From contig CM019824.1 in the NCBI GenBank assembly GCA_009763385.1, positions 150,604,305 through 150,668,304 of the forward strand: a DNA stretch of 64,000 nt, in the 5' to 3' direction. The stretch is from Coix lacryma-jobi var. lacryma-jobi (Eukaryota > Streptophyta > Magnoliopsida > Poales > Poaceae). This document shows positions 21,263-31,315 of the stretch, one piece after another (within the stretch, counting starts at the first letter, position 1; every line of letters begins with the position of its first letter). The translations under genes were made by a program, and so were the position numbers. Below the pieces are notes generated by a model. It did no database searches and had not been told where the DNA came from. It saw only the letters and a program-made list of their open reading frames with translations.

Positions 21263-22954
21263 CCTGTTGCTCGTCCTCGAGCAACAATGTGGTTTAAGCA
21301 TTGAGCATGAAATAGATAGCAACTTAAGCTGTATGCAAGTGCATATTGTATAGTGAGAAATAACTTAGCATATATCATTAATCATAGCAATGTGGGGCTT
21401 ATAGCTTTTCACTTCAAACATGCAAGAGTGAAATAAAGTAGTAGATAAGAAACTTTTATCTTGCTTAGGTTTAACTAGGATTCTGTCTGGAGGTTTTCAA
21501 AGTTTTCAAAAGATAACAACTTGCTTAAGTCCTCCAAGATTCACTCAATCACTCAATGGTGTTTAAATCCTCACCTAGGCCAAAATGTAGCCTCTCCTAT
21601 TTCTAAAGAATGATATGTGGAGTTATAGGTAGGCTAAGAATCATGAGCAAATTGCCTGATGTTTATTGCTAAGCTAGACACTCAGATCATAAGGGGCAGC
21701 AAATCATAAAAATTGATCAAGATGTGCATGTGTGGTTATGTGGAAGTGTATAGAGAGATATTTCATAATCCTTCCTAGTTAATATCTGGGGTCTAGAGCT
21801 AATGATAATTCTCTCTCTCTTTTTTTGGATACATAGTGAGTAGACAAAAGATGTGTCCTCACATTTTCTTAGGACATAGTCCTCTTTTGAGCTACTTCGC
21901 TCACTTTTTTTTCAGGACATAGTCCTTTCTTGAGCTACTTTGCTCATTTTTCTCTCTCTCTCTTTAGCTCTAGATTTCCCCAGACATCTATAGGAAAGGA
22001 TTTCAGAAATGAAAAAGGGGGAAGAGGGAGAAATGCTTATTCCCAGTGTAGGAGTAAGCATAAGGCTAGCAATGGGATGTTTGGCAGGGTATTGCATATC
22101 TCCGGTGTAGAGAATAAGCAATTTATTTGGTGGTTGCAAACTTCCAAAGTGGAGAGTAGGCAATTTATGGTGGGTGTGTGTGAATCTTGATTCAAAAGAT
22201 ATGATAAGCTTCTCTACTAAGATCTATGAGGTCTAACAAAGCTTAACACAGACAAAGCTCTTTGTGGTTTTGACTAATGACTAACAAATATTTGGCTGGT
22301 GGTGGGATGGGATAAAAATTCAGGAGGAACTTTTAGCAAGGTTTTCATAATTTTTAATAGAAATCCTCCAGATTAGGTCCTAATTTCACCTTAGCAAGTT
22401 TAAAGAATTACTCCATTTCTTACTAACTTTACTCACTAAGCATGATTTCAGTTAAAGCATGTGCAACCCACAAAAGCTACAACTTAGATAAGACTAGTCA
22501 TTCAAACCATAACAATAGCATTTGCATGACATATTTCAAATCTTATTCAGGTTTCAACTTGTTTAAGCAGATTTTATCAATTTGATTCATGGAATGGTTA
22601 TTTAGGCAAGCATGTGACATTCAAAAGATATAGAATTCAAGAACTGAATGTAAAGTGTAGGCTTGAGACATACCTTATTGGAGCGGGAGTCTCCCCCAAG
22701 CTGGCTTCTTGCTTGGTGAAGGGTCTTCTTCTTTCTCGGTCGGAGCTCTTGTTCTCATTTTATTAAAAGGGAAACTATCTAATGTTGTGAAAAGGGAAAC
22801 TATCCTATTATAATATTTTATTATTCTAACTAAGTTAACATATACCTATGCATATAACTAATGATAACTGATTTTTTTTAGTTTCATGCATGACATATGT
22901 TATTTATTCGAAAAAGGGAAAATTGAAGGGAAAAATTAAAAGTAAAACCATACC
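21263..22954 (-). other. A2 region between gag-protease and 3' LTR
   Basis: About 1.7 kb with no supportable gene, where RT, RNase H and integrase would be expected. Features seen: CT-rich runs (21810-21965), a repeated GGACATAGTCCT box (21870 and 21914) and the PPT-like box at 22690. The facing frames 21912-22163 and 21930-22190 show no domain. Confidence 0.55.
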
Positions 22955-24829
22955 TTAGGTCCATGGAGTTTCATCCTTATCGGGTGGATCTTCTTCCTTG
23001 GGTGCTTCTTCTTTAAGTACTCCGTCTGGTTCTTCTTCTTTTGGCACCTCTCCTTTGTTATGTGAATTACACAACTCAGGAGGAGGTGGTTCTTTCTTTC
23101 TGCTCCACCTTGTTCTTGGGCGTCTCTTCTTGGTACGAACGGGTTTTGCTTCCTGCATGTTAGCGGCATATGCGGGGCCTCGGGAGAAAGAGAATATTTC
23201 CTTCCTCCCTCCTAATGTCATTTGAATTTTACCACTTCCCACATATATGCAAGCATCAACACTGTTCAAGAAGGGTCTACCTAAGATTAGAGGCACATCT
23301 TTCCTATTTCTCATATCTAGTATTATGAAATCAGTAGGAACATATGAACCTCTAATATGAATAGGTAAATCATTAACTATTCCTTCTACATAGCAAGTGG
23401 ATTGATCAGCTAGCACAACATAGGCAGATGTGGATGACATGGGTGGAAAGAATGAGTTTTCATAGAAATCTTTAGATAAAATGTTCACACTCGATCCTAA
23501 ATCACACATGGCATTTTTAAAGACTTCACCAAAGATTGAGCATCTAATTATGGGACTACCAGGATCACCCTTTTTAACAGTCATGGTTTGATCTTCATAA
23601 TAGTTAAAATATTTTATTTCAACCATATTTGCAGTTTCCATGTCAGGTTTAGCAGGAATATTGCAAGTTTCAAAAGATGGTATGATAGCAGCAAGTTGAG
23701 CTAATTGGGTTTCTAACATCTTATTAAAGCTTAATTGATTTTTCAGAGCAGATGAGAAATCTTCCAATTTAGCATTTATATTCTCAAGGATTTTATCATT
23801 CGACATTAATTTCTTATTCAAGAATTCAGTAGTTCTACCTTGAGAGTAGACTAGATTCTTTAAGAACGAGAAATCATCAGAATTATGAAAATTAGAGCGG
23901 GGGAATGAATTGTTACCTTGACAGTTTGCTGGCTGATTCCATCCTTGATTCTGTTGACGGAAACCGTTACTGTTGTTGATGAAGTTCAAATCTTCATGTA
24001 GCTCGGGGCAGTGGCTCCTAGAATGTTCGGTTTCTCCACAGACTTCACAAGTCATGTAGGATTCCAGAGATTGGACACTCTCTTGTTGGTTCATCTTCTC
24101 ACAGCTGTCCAACTTCTTTGCCAGCAGGTCCATCTTGGCCACGATCATGTCGGCTTCCTTAAGGGAATGCATACCTCGCTCACGGGGCTGTAGTCTCTCG
24201 TCATTCCATCCTTGGTTCAACACCATCTTCTCTATGAGAGCCTTAGCATCTGCAACGTTCAAAGAAAAGAATGCACCGCCGGCGGCGGCATCCAAATGGC
24301 TTCTAGAGAGAGGGGTTAGGCCATGGTAGAAGTTCTGGATCAATAGCCAGTCCTCCATACCATGGTGCGGACAAGCAGCGACATACTCTTGTAACCTCTC
24401 CCAAGCCTCGGGAATAGATTCCTCGGCTTGTTGCGTAAATCTGGAGATTTTGTTGCGAAGAGCATTCGTCTTGCCCATCGGAAAGAATTTAGCGAGAAAA
24501 GCATTGGAACACTTGTCCCATGTGTCTATAGCATTGCGATCGGTATAGAACCATTGCTTCGCTTTTCCTAGCAAAGAGAAAGGAAAGAGACGAAGACGGA
24601 TGGCTTCTTGGGTTATCCCCTTAATGGTGAAGGTGCCGCAAATCTCCAAGAATTGTTGGAGATGAGCATTGGCATCCTCATGAGCCTTGCCACAGAACGG
24701 GCTAGCTTGGACCATCATGATCAGAGTCGGTTTCAACTCAAAATTGAGGTTGGCATCGATCACGTCGGGTCCTATCGCTACATTAGCGGCAGAAGGAGCA
24801 GAAAACTCACGAATGGTCTTATTGGCCAT
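22955..24829 (-). CDS. Gag-protease polyprotein of A2
   Basis: Intact frame of 624 residues, starting at MANKTIREFSAP. The frame is open upstream to 25078, but that part reads through the PBS into the LTR, so the start at 24829 is preferred. The N-terminal half is a plant gypsy gag (retrotrans_gag type): SPFCGKAHEDANAHLQQFLE, FPFSLLGKAKQWFYTDRNA, LIQNFYHGLTPLSRSHLDAA. A CCHC knuckle, CEVCGETEHSRSHC, lies at about residue 255. An Athila-type retropepsin follows from about residue 430: CDLGSSVNIL as the catalytic box, then TDFIILDM and VPLILGRPFL. The tail is charged and proline-rich and ends soon after. It would form virus-like particles and mature itself. RT and integrase would have to come from an autonomous relative. 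Only the uninterrupted frame is seen; expression is inferred. Confidence 0.88.
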   Translation of the reverse strand: MANKTIREFSAPSAANVAIGPDVIDANLNFELKPTLIMMVQASPFCGKAHEDANAHLQQFLEICGTFTIKGITQEAIRLRLFPFSLLGKAKQWFYTDRNAIDTWDKCSNAFLAKFFPMGKTNALRNKISRFTQQAEESIPEAWERLQEYVAACPHHGMEDWLLIQNFYHGLTPLSRSHLDAAAGGAFFSLNVADAKALIEKMVLNQGWNDERLQPRERGMHSLKEADMIVAKMDLLAKKLDSCEKMNQQESVQSLESYMTCEVCGETEHSRSHCPELHEDLNFINNSNGFRQQNQGWNQPANCQGNNSFPRSNFHNSDDFSFLKNLVYSQGRTTEFLNKKLMSNDKILENINAKLEDFSSALKNQLSFNKMLETQLAQLAAIIPSFETCNIPAKPDMETANMVEIKYFNYYEDQTMTVKKGDPGSPIIRCSIFGEVFKNAMCDLGSSVNILSKDFYENSFFPPMSSTSAYVVLADQSTCYVEGIVNDLPIHIRGSYVPTDFIILDMRNRKDVPLILGRPFLNSVDACIYVGSGKIQMTLGGRKEIFSFSRGPAYAANMQEAKPVRTKKRRPRTRWSRKKEPPPPELCNSHNKGEVPKEEEPDGVLKEEAPKEEDPPDKDETPWT

Positions 24830-24990
24830 CGTGAAGATAGAACGAGATAAGAAAGAAAGAAGTTGAAGAAGATGAAGGAAAAAGATAAGAAGGACTAAGG
24901 AAAGAAAGAATGGGGTAAGATGGGATTCGCTAAGCGGGAGCTTAAGCGAAGATAAATTCGACACGGACTCAACCGATAAACCGATTGCCT

Positions 24991-25008
24991 TCCCCGGCAA
25001 CGGTGCCA
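24991..25008 (-). other. A2 primer-binding site (tRNA-Asp type)
   Basis: Minus-strand TGGCACCGTTGCCGGGGA is one base from the tRNA-Asp PBS. 8 nt separate it from the 5' LTR, as in A1. Confidence 0.9.
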
Positions 25009-25016
25009 GAAATGCT

Positions 25017-26920
25017 TGTTGGTAGTTCTTAGCTACACCTAGGATAGGGTAACTAAAGTAGCTATCTACTAATGCCAAGCGGGGTTGTCAGTCCCGACAC
25101 TAGTAGGAGCTAGCTAGCGAGAATGCAATCTACCAGGAGGAGATTCTGCAAGCGCACAGAACTATCGTAGTAGCACTTTGCCTGGGAGTACCAGGTGTCG
25201 ATTTATTTGATCCCAAGGGAAGGCTAGGGTGGTGTATGAGTCGAGTCAAGGAGGGGATGAGAGTCGAAGAAATAAGAAAAAGGAAAAGGGGAGAAGGGAA
25301 GAGAAGGGATGGAAGGCTAGAAAGAATATATGGGTGGATAGGTAAGGACGAAATGGATGGCTAAGGTAAGGTGGATGGATAGGTGGATAAAGTGATTAGG
25401 ATAACTAAGGATAGCTTGGATAACTAACTACTAACTAATGACTACTCCTAGATAACTACAGAGCAAGATAACCATGAAGCAAGATAGTTACGAAGCAAGG
25501 CAGGCAAAAGTCAATAAAGCAACTAAGTTGAGTATAGTTTTATTCCTATCTTGTCAAGAATCAAGGCGTACTAGCATTTACCACTTACTTAGGTTGAACG
25601 CTAGCACAACGAGCCTTACTGTTAAACTGGGCCAACTACGTGGTGGAATTCAAGGCGCACAGGGCTGTCACCACCTGCTTGCTACCACAGCTATCCGGAG
25701 GTCCATCCGTATCTGAAGGTAAGTCTATAACTAAGCACCACGCTTAACTATATTCTAACTATCTCTACCCTAGCTTTGAATAGAGACACCCTTGCGGACG
25801 TCAGAGCAATTACTTGACTTAATAAGATAAACACTAAACTAACTAAGCAACCTATTGGCAAAGATCAAACACTAAGCTCACTAGAGATTAACTACTATGG
25901 CTAAGTGAATTGAACTGTAGGATAGCTAGGTCACACTCAAGGTACTTGATAAAGTAATACTGAAAGTAATACTGAAAGTATTGCTTAAAGTAATACTGAG
26001 ATAAAGATAAATGTACCTGAGATACAAGAGAGCAAACCAGACCAGAGACGCCGGGAAATCAACCGACCTTTGATGCCAGTCGCTCGCACCGGCTTCTCTC
26101 TTAGCAAGCTCTACGCTCCTTTTACCAAGGACTTAGGCTGAGCTGTGCTAAACTAAGAGCCGTGCTGTAGCGAGGGCACTAGAGCTATACTCTCTCTACT
26201 AGCTAACCTACTTTCCTAAGCTCTCTGAGCTTCTAACCTAACTCTCACTTGCTTCTCTTGCTTGTGTGTTGCTTTCTCTGGGATGGTATGGTATGGTATA
26301 AATGAAGTGGTGTCACCAGGGGGGTATTTATAGTCTTGAGGAGTGAGGGGGTACTTATAGGGGGCAGCCAACCGACCTAGGGTTAGGTCAAGTGGCGGGC
26401 GCCACCCTCTACTGGCGGCCACCAGTCCCCTGGCCGTTGGATGCACCGGCTTTGATCTTACGGCCTCCAGGTGGTTGTCCAAGGCGGTTTGGAGGTCGGT
26501 TGCATGTCCTAGCAACCGCCATTCGGCCTTGATCCACGCCACTCCTCCCTGAGTCGTCCGATGCCACTGACCTCGTGACCAAGGGCCAAGATTTGGCCTT
26601 GGGGAGGTCACACGGATTGATGACGTGGCAGGGAGTGGAACTTGGGCCAACCCAAGTGGTGGGCGCCACTTAGAGGTGGCGGGCGCCACCTAGGGGTGGC
26701 GGGCGCCACCCCCCTTAGGCCCATTTGGGCCCTGCTGAGTGGGCTTGGCCTCTGGTGGGTCCATATGTCCAAATTTGGTTCAAATCCTGCATTCAAATAA
26801 AATTCTATGGACATGTGGAATTTGGTTAGTTTGAAACCTATTTGACTACATTTCATGCCTTTTTGGTGGACTTTATGGTCAAATGTTGATGGTAAAATAG
26901 GTGTTTAAGGACCATCAACA
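25017..26920 (-). repeat. A2 5' LTR
   Basis: Right LTR, collinear with 19357-21246. It has an extra AATACTGAAAGT unit near 25970. The frames at 26216-26689, 26409-26669 and 26608-26856 lie in the repeat and recur at 20712-21182, so they are not genes. Confidence 0.93.
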
Positions 26921-27159
26921 CTCCCCGGCTATATAAGGTGAGCAGGGACCCCCTCTCAAGTCATCTCAGATCCCATCGGATCACACGTCATATTCCAATC
27001 CAGCAATACAAACCAGCCACCAGAACACAGGACGTAGGGTATTACGGCGACTTACCGGACCGAACCTGTCTAAATCGCGGTCTCTTCTTTATGCTTAATC
27101 GACTCTAGTTCTCATTATTTTTAAGCTGTAACTTGACCTTCCCCCTCTGCCTTCAACTA

Positions 27160-27836
27160 GGGTCGATGAGGGTCCTTCCAATGCTGCGGCTACCGTGGCA
27201 CCTCCCCCCGGCATGGAATCGGTCTCCGAGAATCCCTCCTCAAGTAGCTCCGAATCGACGGCTGCTTGTCATTACCGACAGATGACGGAAATGCAGAACC
27301 TTCACTCGGAGGCCACCATCAGGAACTGCCTCCTCGAGGACCACATTGCCCAGCTCCAGAAGGCGTTGGAGGAGGCAGAGGCGAGAGCTTCTCAGGCGGT
27401 TCAGCAGTGCGCAGAATCTGATGCGTGTGTCGCCGGTATTTCTTTTCTTCTGAAATTTTTCATTTGATCAAGTTTCCTCTGCTTAATCCTGATTCATCTT
27501 GTTTACTCTGCAGACCTGACCGTGCGTCTGGAGGCTCTCCAGGAGGTGGGTAACGAAGCGGCCGATTCCGTGAACACTGCTGGGGACAGCGTTGCGGAGA
27601 GGATGACCAACATCCCCGTAAGGGTACATGAGGTTGCCCTCCACGGCGTCCCTCACGGCGCCGCCATGGCCCTCGGGGCTGCCGAGGCCTACACCGACCA
27701 AGACCTCGGTGGCCTCGAGGTTACCCCAGAAATAAGTCACGCCATGGAAGTACATTTCGATGGTGTTGATGGCGCGGCTGGGGAAATAGCAGAGTCCACC
27801 CCTTCTCTATTCATAGTAGACAAGGTCTTTGAGTAG
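27160..27836 (+). pseudogene. C-terminal exons of an antisense PF04195-type gene in G
   Basis: Acceptor TTCAACTAG at about 27160, then an exon reading VDEGPSNAAATVAPPPGMES...MTEMQNLHSEATIRNCLLED...LQKALEEAEARASQAVQQ (coiled coil). The donor is GCCG|GTATTTC near 27436 and the acceptor TTACTCTGCAG at 27503-27513. The last exon reads DLTVRLEALQEVGNEAADS...EVTPEISHAMEVHFDGVDG...STPSLFIVDKVFE and stops at 27836. The splice keeps the frame. The C-terminal layout parallels the antisense genes of T1 and T2 (MEMSRLGVGF...EAEMERLEEEAK...GGVDLF). The N-terminal exons are lost at the 27080 breakpoint. AATAAA-like signals follow at about 27860-27885. Confidence 0.65.
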
Positions 27837-28191
27837 TTTACCAGGGCCAAGTCTTTGTAAATAAACCTTTTCCTTCGAATATAATGAAGTTTTTCTGCTT
27901 CTTTATGATCCTTCTGTGATAAGATCCATCGAGGTCCCTTAATCTCAATGATTCTTGATCTCGTATTTTTGGACTGAAGGCGATGCTTCAATTGCATCGG
28001 CTATTTTTGTTCTGAAGGCGATACATTGGTATCGGCTATAAAATCCAACAAGTTGATTCCTTGCTCCAATTCTAAATTAGGTATTAATTTTGACTGACAT
28101 GACACCGGCCTTAGTTCATTGGCATCGATGCGAATCATTACTAGCAAATTAATCCTCTAGGACATTTTCTGAAGCCGATCGCTTAAATCGG
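27837..28191. other. Convergent intergenic spacer of G
   Basis: 355 bp between the antisense gene end and the gag-protease end. It contains several ATCGGCTAT boxes (near 28000, 28036 and 28183) that recur through G, including its LTR. No coding remnant; this is where pol would be expected. Confidence 0.5.
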
Positions 28192-29529
28192 CTATTGACT
28201 CTCGTTGGTTGTCTTGAGAAAGTCTTCTTCGAGAATCCTTCCGGAAAAGCACTCCATGTTATCAAAGTTCCAAACATCAGGGTCTGAATAAGCAATACTA
28301 ACAGTCGAATCGGCTGGCACTACTTCTACGGTGTCACTGATCCACTGAATCACATTCTGATGCATGGTAGATGGAATGCAACAATTGGCGTGGATCCAAT
28401 CCCTTCCAAGAAGCACACTGTAGGATCCTTTTGCATCGACTACAAAGAAAGTAGTCGGCATACTCTTGCTGCCAATTGTCAACTCAACACATATAGCACC
28501 TTTAGTAATCGATACATTGCCGGTAAAGTCGGTCAACCTCATATCAGTCTTAGTCAAGTCTTCTGCAGTCTTACCAAGCTTTCTAAAAGTAGCATATGAC
28601 ATTAAGTTAACCGCTGCCCCTCCATCAACTAGCATTCTATTCAAAGGTCTTCCATCGACAAACCCTTTCAGATACAAAGCCTTTAAATGAGAATGTTTCT
28701 CGGGTTTTTGAAATGTGGCATCTTCTGCCTGATAGATCCACTGAGCAACGACTTCCTCATTATCAGATTCTTCTTCATGATCAGAGGATCTAAATTCAGC
28801 AGGTAGCATGAACAGAGCAGCGATATTAGCCGATGACTCATTCTTATCGGCTATTTGCTTGACTTGCCAGACTCTGGATTTCTTCTTCTGGGTTTCATCG
28901 TTTCTCAACCTCTGAACTCGTCGTTTCTGGCTTCTGGTCAAGCCACCAGGACACCATTGTCCTTCCTACCATGGATGATCATGCTCGGCTAATCTTGCTC
29001 CAAGCTGATTATGAACATTTTCATTTTTTATACGTCGATCTGTATTTCCAAATTTCAATCTTTTATGTACAGATCGGCGGTTGTCTCTCGACTGCCTATA
29101 CTCCCGGTATTGATCACTGCATTCTGGGCAATTACGAAGAGTAGGAAGTTTTAAACCCTCATTCCAACAATGTCTGAAGAAAGGACAGTCCCAATGATTC
29201 TTCTCTTCATCCTTGATGCGTCTTTCTTCTTCCCGGAACCTCTTGTACTCTTCTTCTTCGAGCCACTCTTGATATTCTTGTTCATCTTTTTCCCTTTGTA
29301 TTTGGCTCCTTTCCTTCTGATGTTGCCATTTGTTCAATAGGATCTTGACAGTTGGACGCCTTCTTGTTTCTCCAGCTTTTGAAGTCTCAGGTTGATCATT
29401 GCTTTTCTTCCCCTTCATCTCCTGATACTCTCTAGCTGTTAATTGCTTCTTTGGATCAATTGTCCCATCTGTCCTGGCTCTATTAGAGGTTAACACCCTG
29501 ATTTCACTTCGAGGTGCCGGAGTTACCAT
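28192..29529 (-). pseudogene. Protease region of G
   Basis: One frame with a single TAG at 28966-28968. Upstream part: Lys/Glu-rich (WLEEEEYKRFREEERR) with a Cys/His cluster, CPFFRHCWNEG...NCPEC, seen in plant gypsy gag-pol proteins. Downstream: a GGLTRSQKRRVQRLRN box, then the retropepsin LVDGGAAVNLM with the D-[ST]-G box as DGG, and SYSVLLGRDWIHANCCIPST near the end. It stops at 28192 after ...LKTTNESQ, with no RT behind it. The start overlaps the gag stop in ATGGTAA (29523-29529), so ORF 2 begins in a different frame, either natural or by a -1/+1 slip. Confidence 0.75.
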
Positions 29530-31275
29530 ATTTTCTCGGAAAGGATGGCCGTTGATGCCATGCCTTTGGCCTTTTCCAAGCCAATCCTCCCTTTAACGAT
29601 TGCCCTCTGTATCATATCTCTGAAAACTCGGCAATCATTAGTAGTATGGGTATCAGAATTATGAAATTTGCAGTACCTTTTATTATTAAGCTCTTCAGCC
29701 GATGGGATAGTATGATTCCCAGTCAACTTGATCTGACCCTTTTCAAGCAAGTAGTCAAATATCTTGTCGGCCTTAGTGATATCAAAGCTGTATTTTACAT
29801 CTCTTTCGGTACTTTTAACTTTTGCCCAAGGCATGAATTCATTGTTTTTCCAAACCCAGTCTACAGCAGCCACTTCTTCATCGCTTTCATCTTCGAAATT
29901 ATTGTTTTCATTCTCCAGGAAGAAATGGCTTTCTGCATTATAAGCTTTCTTGGGCTTAAAGACTTGATTGTACCGATTTTGGGCATCGATATTTGCCACC
30001 TTTTTAGCTAAATCGGCCATATTATTGCAACCAAAGCCGATTCTCTCTCTGATAGCAGGTATCAATCCTCGAATTGCAATGCTAACCACCTCTGAATCTG
30101 GCAATGTCAAGGAATAGCATTGATTCTTCATCTCTCTGAACCTTTGGAGATACTGGCATCCAGACTCATTATTCATTTGCCTTGTATCGATTAAATCCAA
30201 TAAGCCTTTTTCCAATACCCCGAAGCCGAAATATTTGTGGAACTTATCTTCCAAGTCATCCCAGCTCTGAATAGAATTGGGTGGCAGAGATGAAAACCAC
30301 GAGAAAGACGAGCCAGATAAAGAGAGAGGGAACATTCTGACTTTGAGTGCCTGTTCATCACCGATCTCTCCAATCTGAACTAAGAACTGAGTTATATGCT
30401 CCATGGTTGACACTGAACCAGTTCCTGTGAACTTGGAAAAATCAGGAATTCTATATCTTGGAGGAAGAACAACCTGATCAAACCATTCTGGATACGGCTT
30501 TTTATAACCAGTTATTGTAAACTTTGGCGTCAAGCCGAATTGCTTCTGGACCAGGGCAGTTACCCGATTCATTAACTGGTCCATCTGATTCACCGGCTTC
30601 TGATAGCCGATGTTCTGGCCCCCGAAGGTGTTGCTATTATACCCTGGGTTTTCTTGAGCATCCAAAGTATAGAAGTCAGATACATAATGATACCCCTGAG
30701 AGATATCACCAGATGCTACGTTCCCTTGATATGGCGGTGTATTAAAATCTCTTGTGATGTGCCTCGCTTGAGGAGCTATTTTTGTAGCCGATGAGTATAT
30801 GTTATTACTCATAATCGGCTGTTGCACTAGCTGCGGCGTCATGCCTAATCATCATCTGATTCCCATTGCTATTTGGACCATTGATCTAAGGTCCATTAGA
30901 AGTTCTAGCTCCTTGATTGTTTCCAATATTATATGCTGGACCTCTTCTATCGCCACTTATGTTGAAAACCTCCTTCATGGCATTTGTGAGGCTGTTGAGA
31001 AAAGCCTCATTGTGGTTCATCAAAGGGGACGCCATTGCCTTGCTGATCACTTCTTGCATAGCATTATGTTGGACTTGGATCATTGGATCACCATGACCAT
31101 CAAAGACTACTCTCGGAAGATGGGTTTTCTGAATGACCTTCTTATCCCTAGTCTTGCCGAAACTCAGTAAACATAAGTGTCGGTATTGATCAATAGCTTC
31201 TCCTATTACGCGCTGAGTTTCCTCTGGGAGGTCCTCCATCTTCACGTGCAACACTTCATCATTGTCAAAAGTCAT
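29523..31275 (-). pseudogene. Gag of G
   Basis: The likely start is MTFDNDEVLHVKMEDLPEE at 31275, after the PBS. The first part (to about 30886) ends in a TAG in a Gln-rich linker. A 1-nt shift near 30845 leads to the long frame 30842-29523, with the gag core: PEWFDQVVLPPRYRIPDFSK, MEHITQFLVQIGEIGDEQAL, FPLSLSGSSFSWFSSLPPNS, and a Cys/His box, YCKFHNSDTHTTNDC, near the end. Gag forms the particle shell and binds RNA. Two lesions in the first third make it non-functional as it stands. Confidence 0.8.
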
Positions 31276-31287
31276 GATTTCAGACGA

Positions 31288-31309
31288 TTGTGTCCCACCG
31301 GGCGTGCCA
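31288..31309 (-). other. G primer-binding site
   Basis: Minus-strand TTTTGGCACGCCCGGTGGGA lies a few bases inside the LTR end, where the PBS of a minus-strand element must be. I cannot name the tRNA with certainty. A related box, TGGCACGCCCGAAG, occurs about 150 bp further right (31443-31456), which leaves some doubt about the exact LTR border. Confidence 0.6.
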
Positions 31310-31315
31310 AAAGAA

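Larger units (their letters stand above)
19357..26920 (-). mobile_element. A2: Athila-type element with gag-protease only
   Basis: 7564 bp on the minus strand. LTRs 19357-21246 and 25017-26920 (1890 and 1904 bp), TGTTG...CAACA ends, exact duplication CTCCC (19352-19356 and 26921-26925), tRNA-Asp PBS, purine tract and one long intact ORF for gag plus protease. No reverse transcriptase, RNase H or integrase. The LTRs differ mainly by scattered substitutions and one short tandem duplication near 25970, so it is young. It fits the described class of terminal-repeat elements that keep gag but borrow pol (TR-GAG-like). Confidence 0.93.
19133..27079 (+). repeat. T1 5' LTR, split by A2 and truncated
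   Basis: 19133-19356 and 26926-27079 together match the first four fifths of the T1 3' LTR (54697-55183) and of T2's LTR. A2 sits at the CTCCC before CGGCTATATAAGG, so it separated the LTR from its TATA box. After GTCTAAATCGC at about 27079 the match stops abruptly and sequence of element G begins: a deletion breakpoint. Confidence 0.85.

Noticed and set aside
24830..25078. Upstream extension of the A2 gag frame to 25078
   Set aside because: This part translates the spacer, the PBS and the first bases of the LTR. The start at 24829 begins the recognisable gag.
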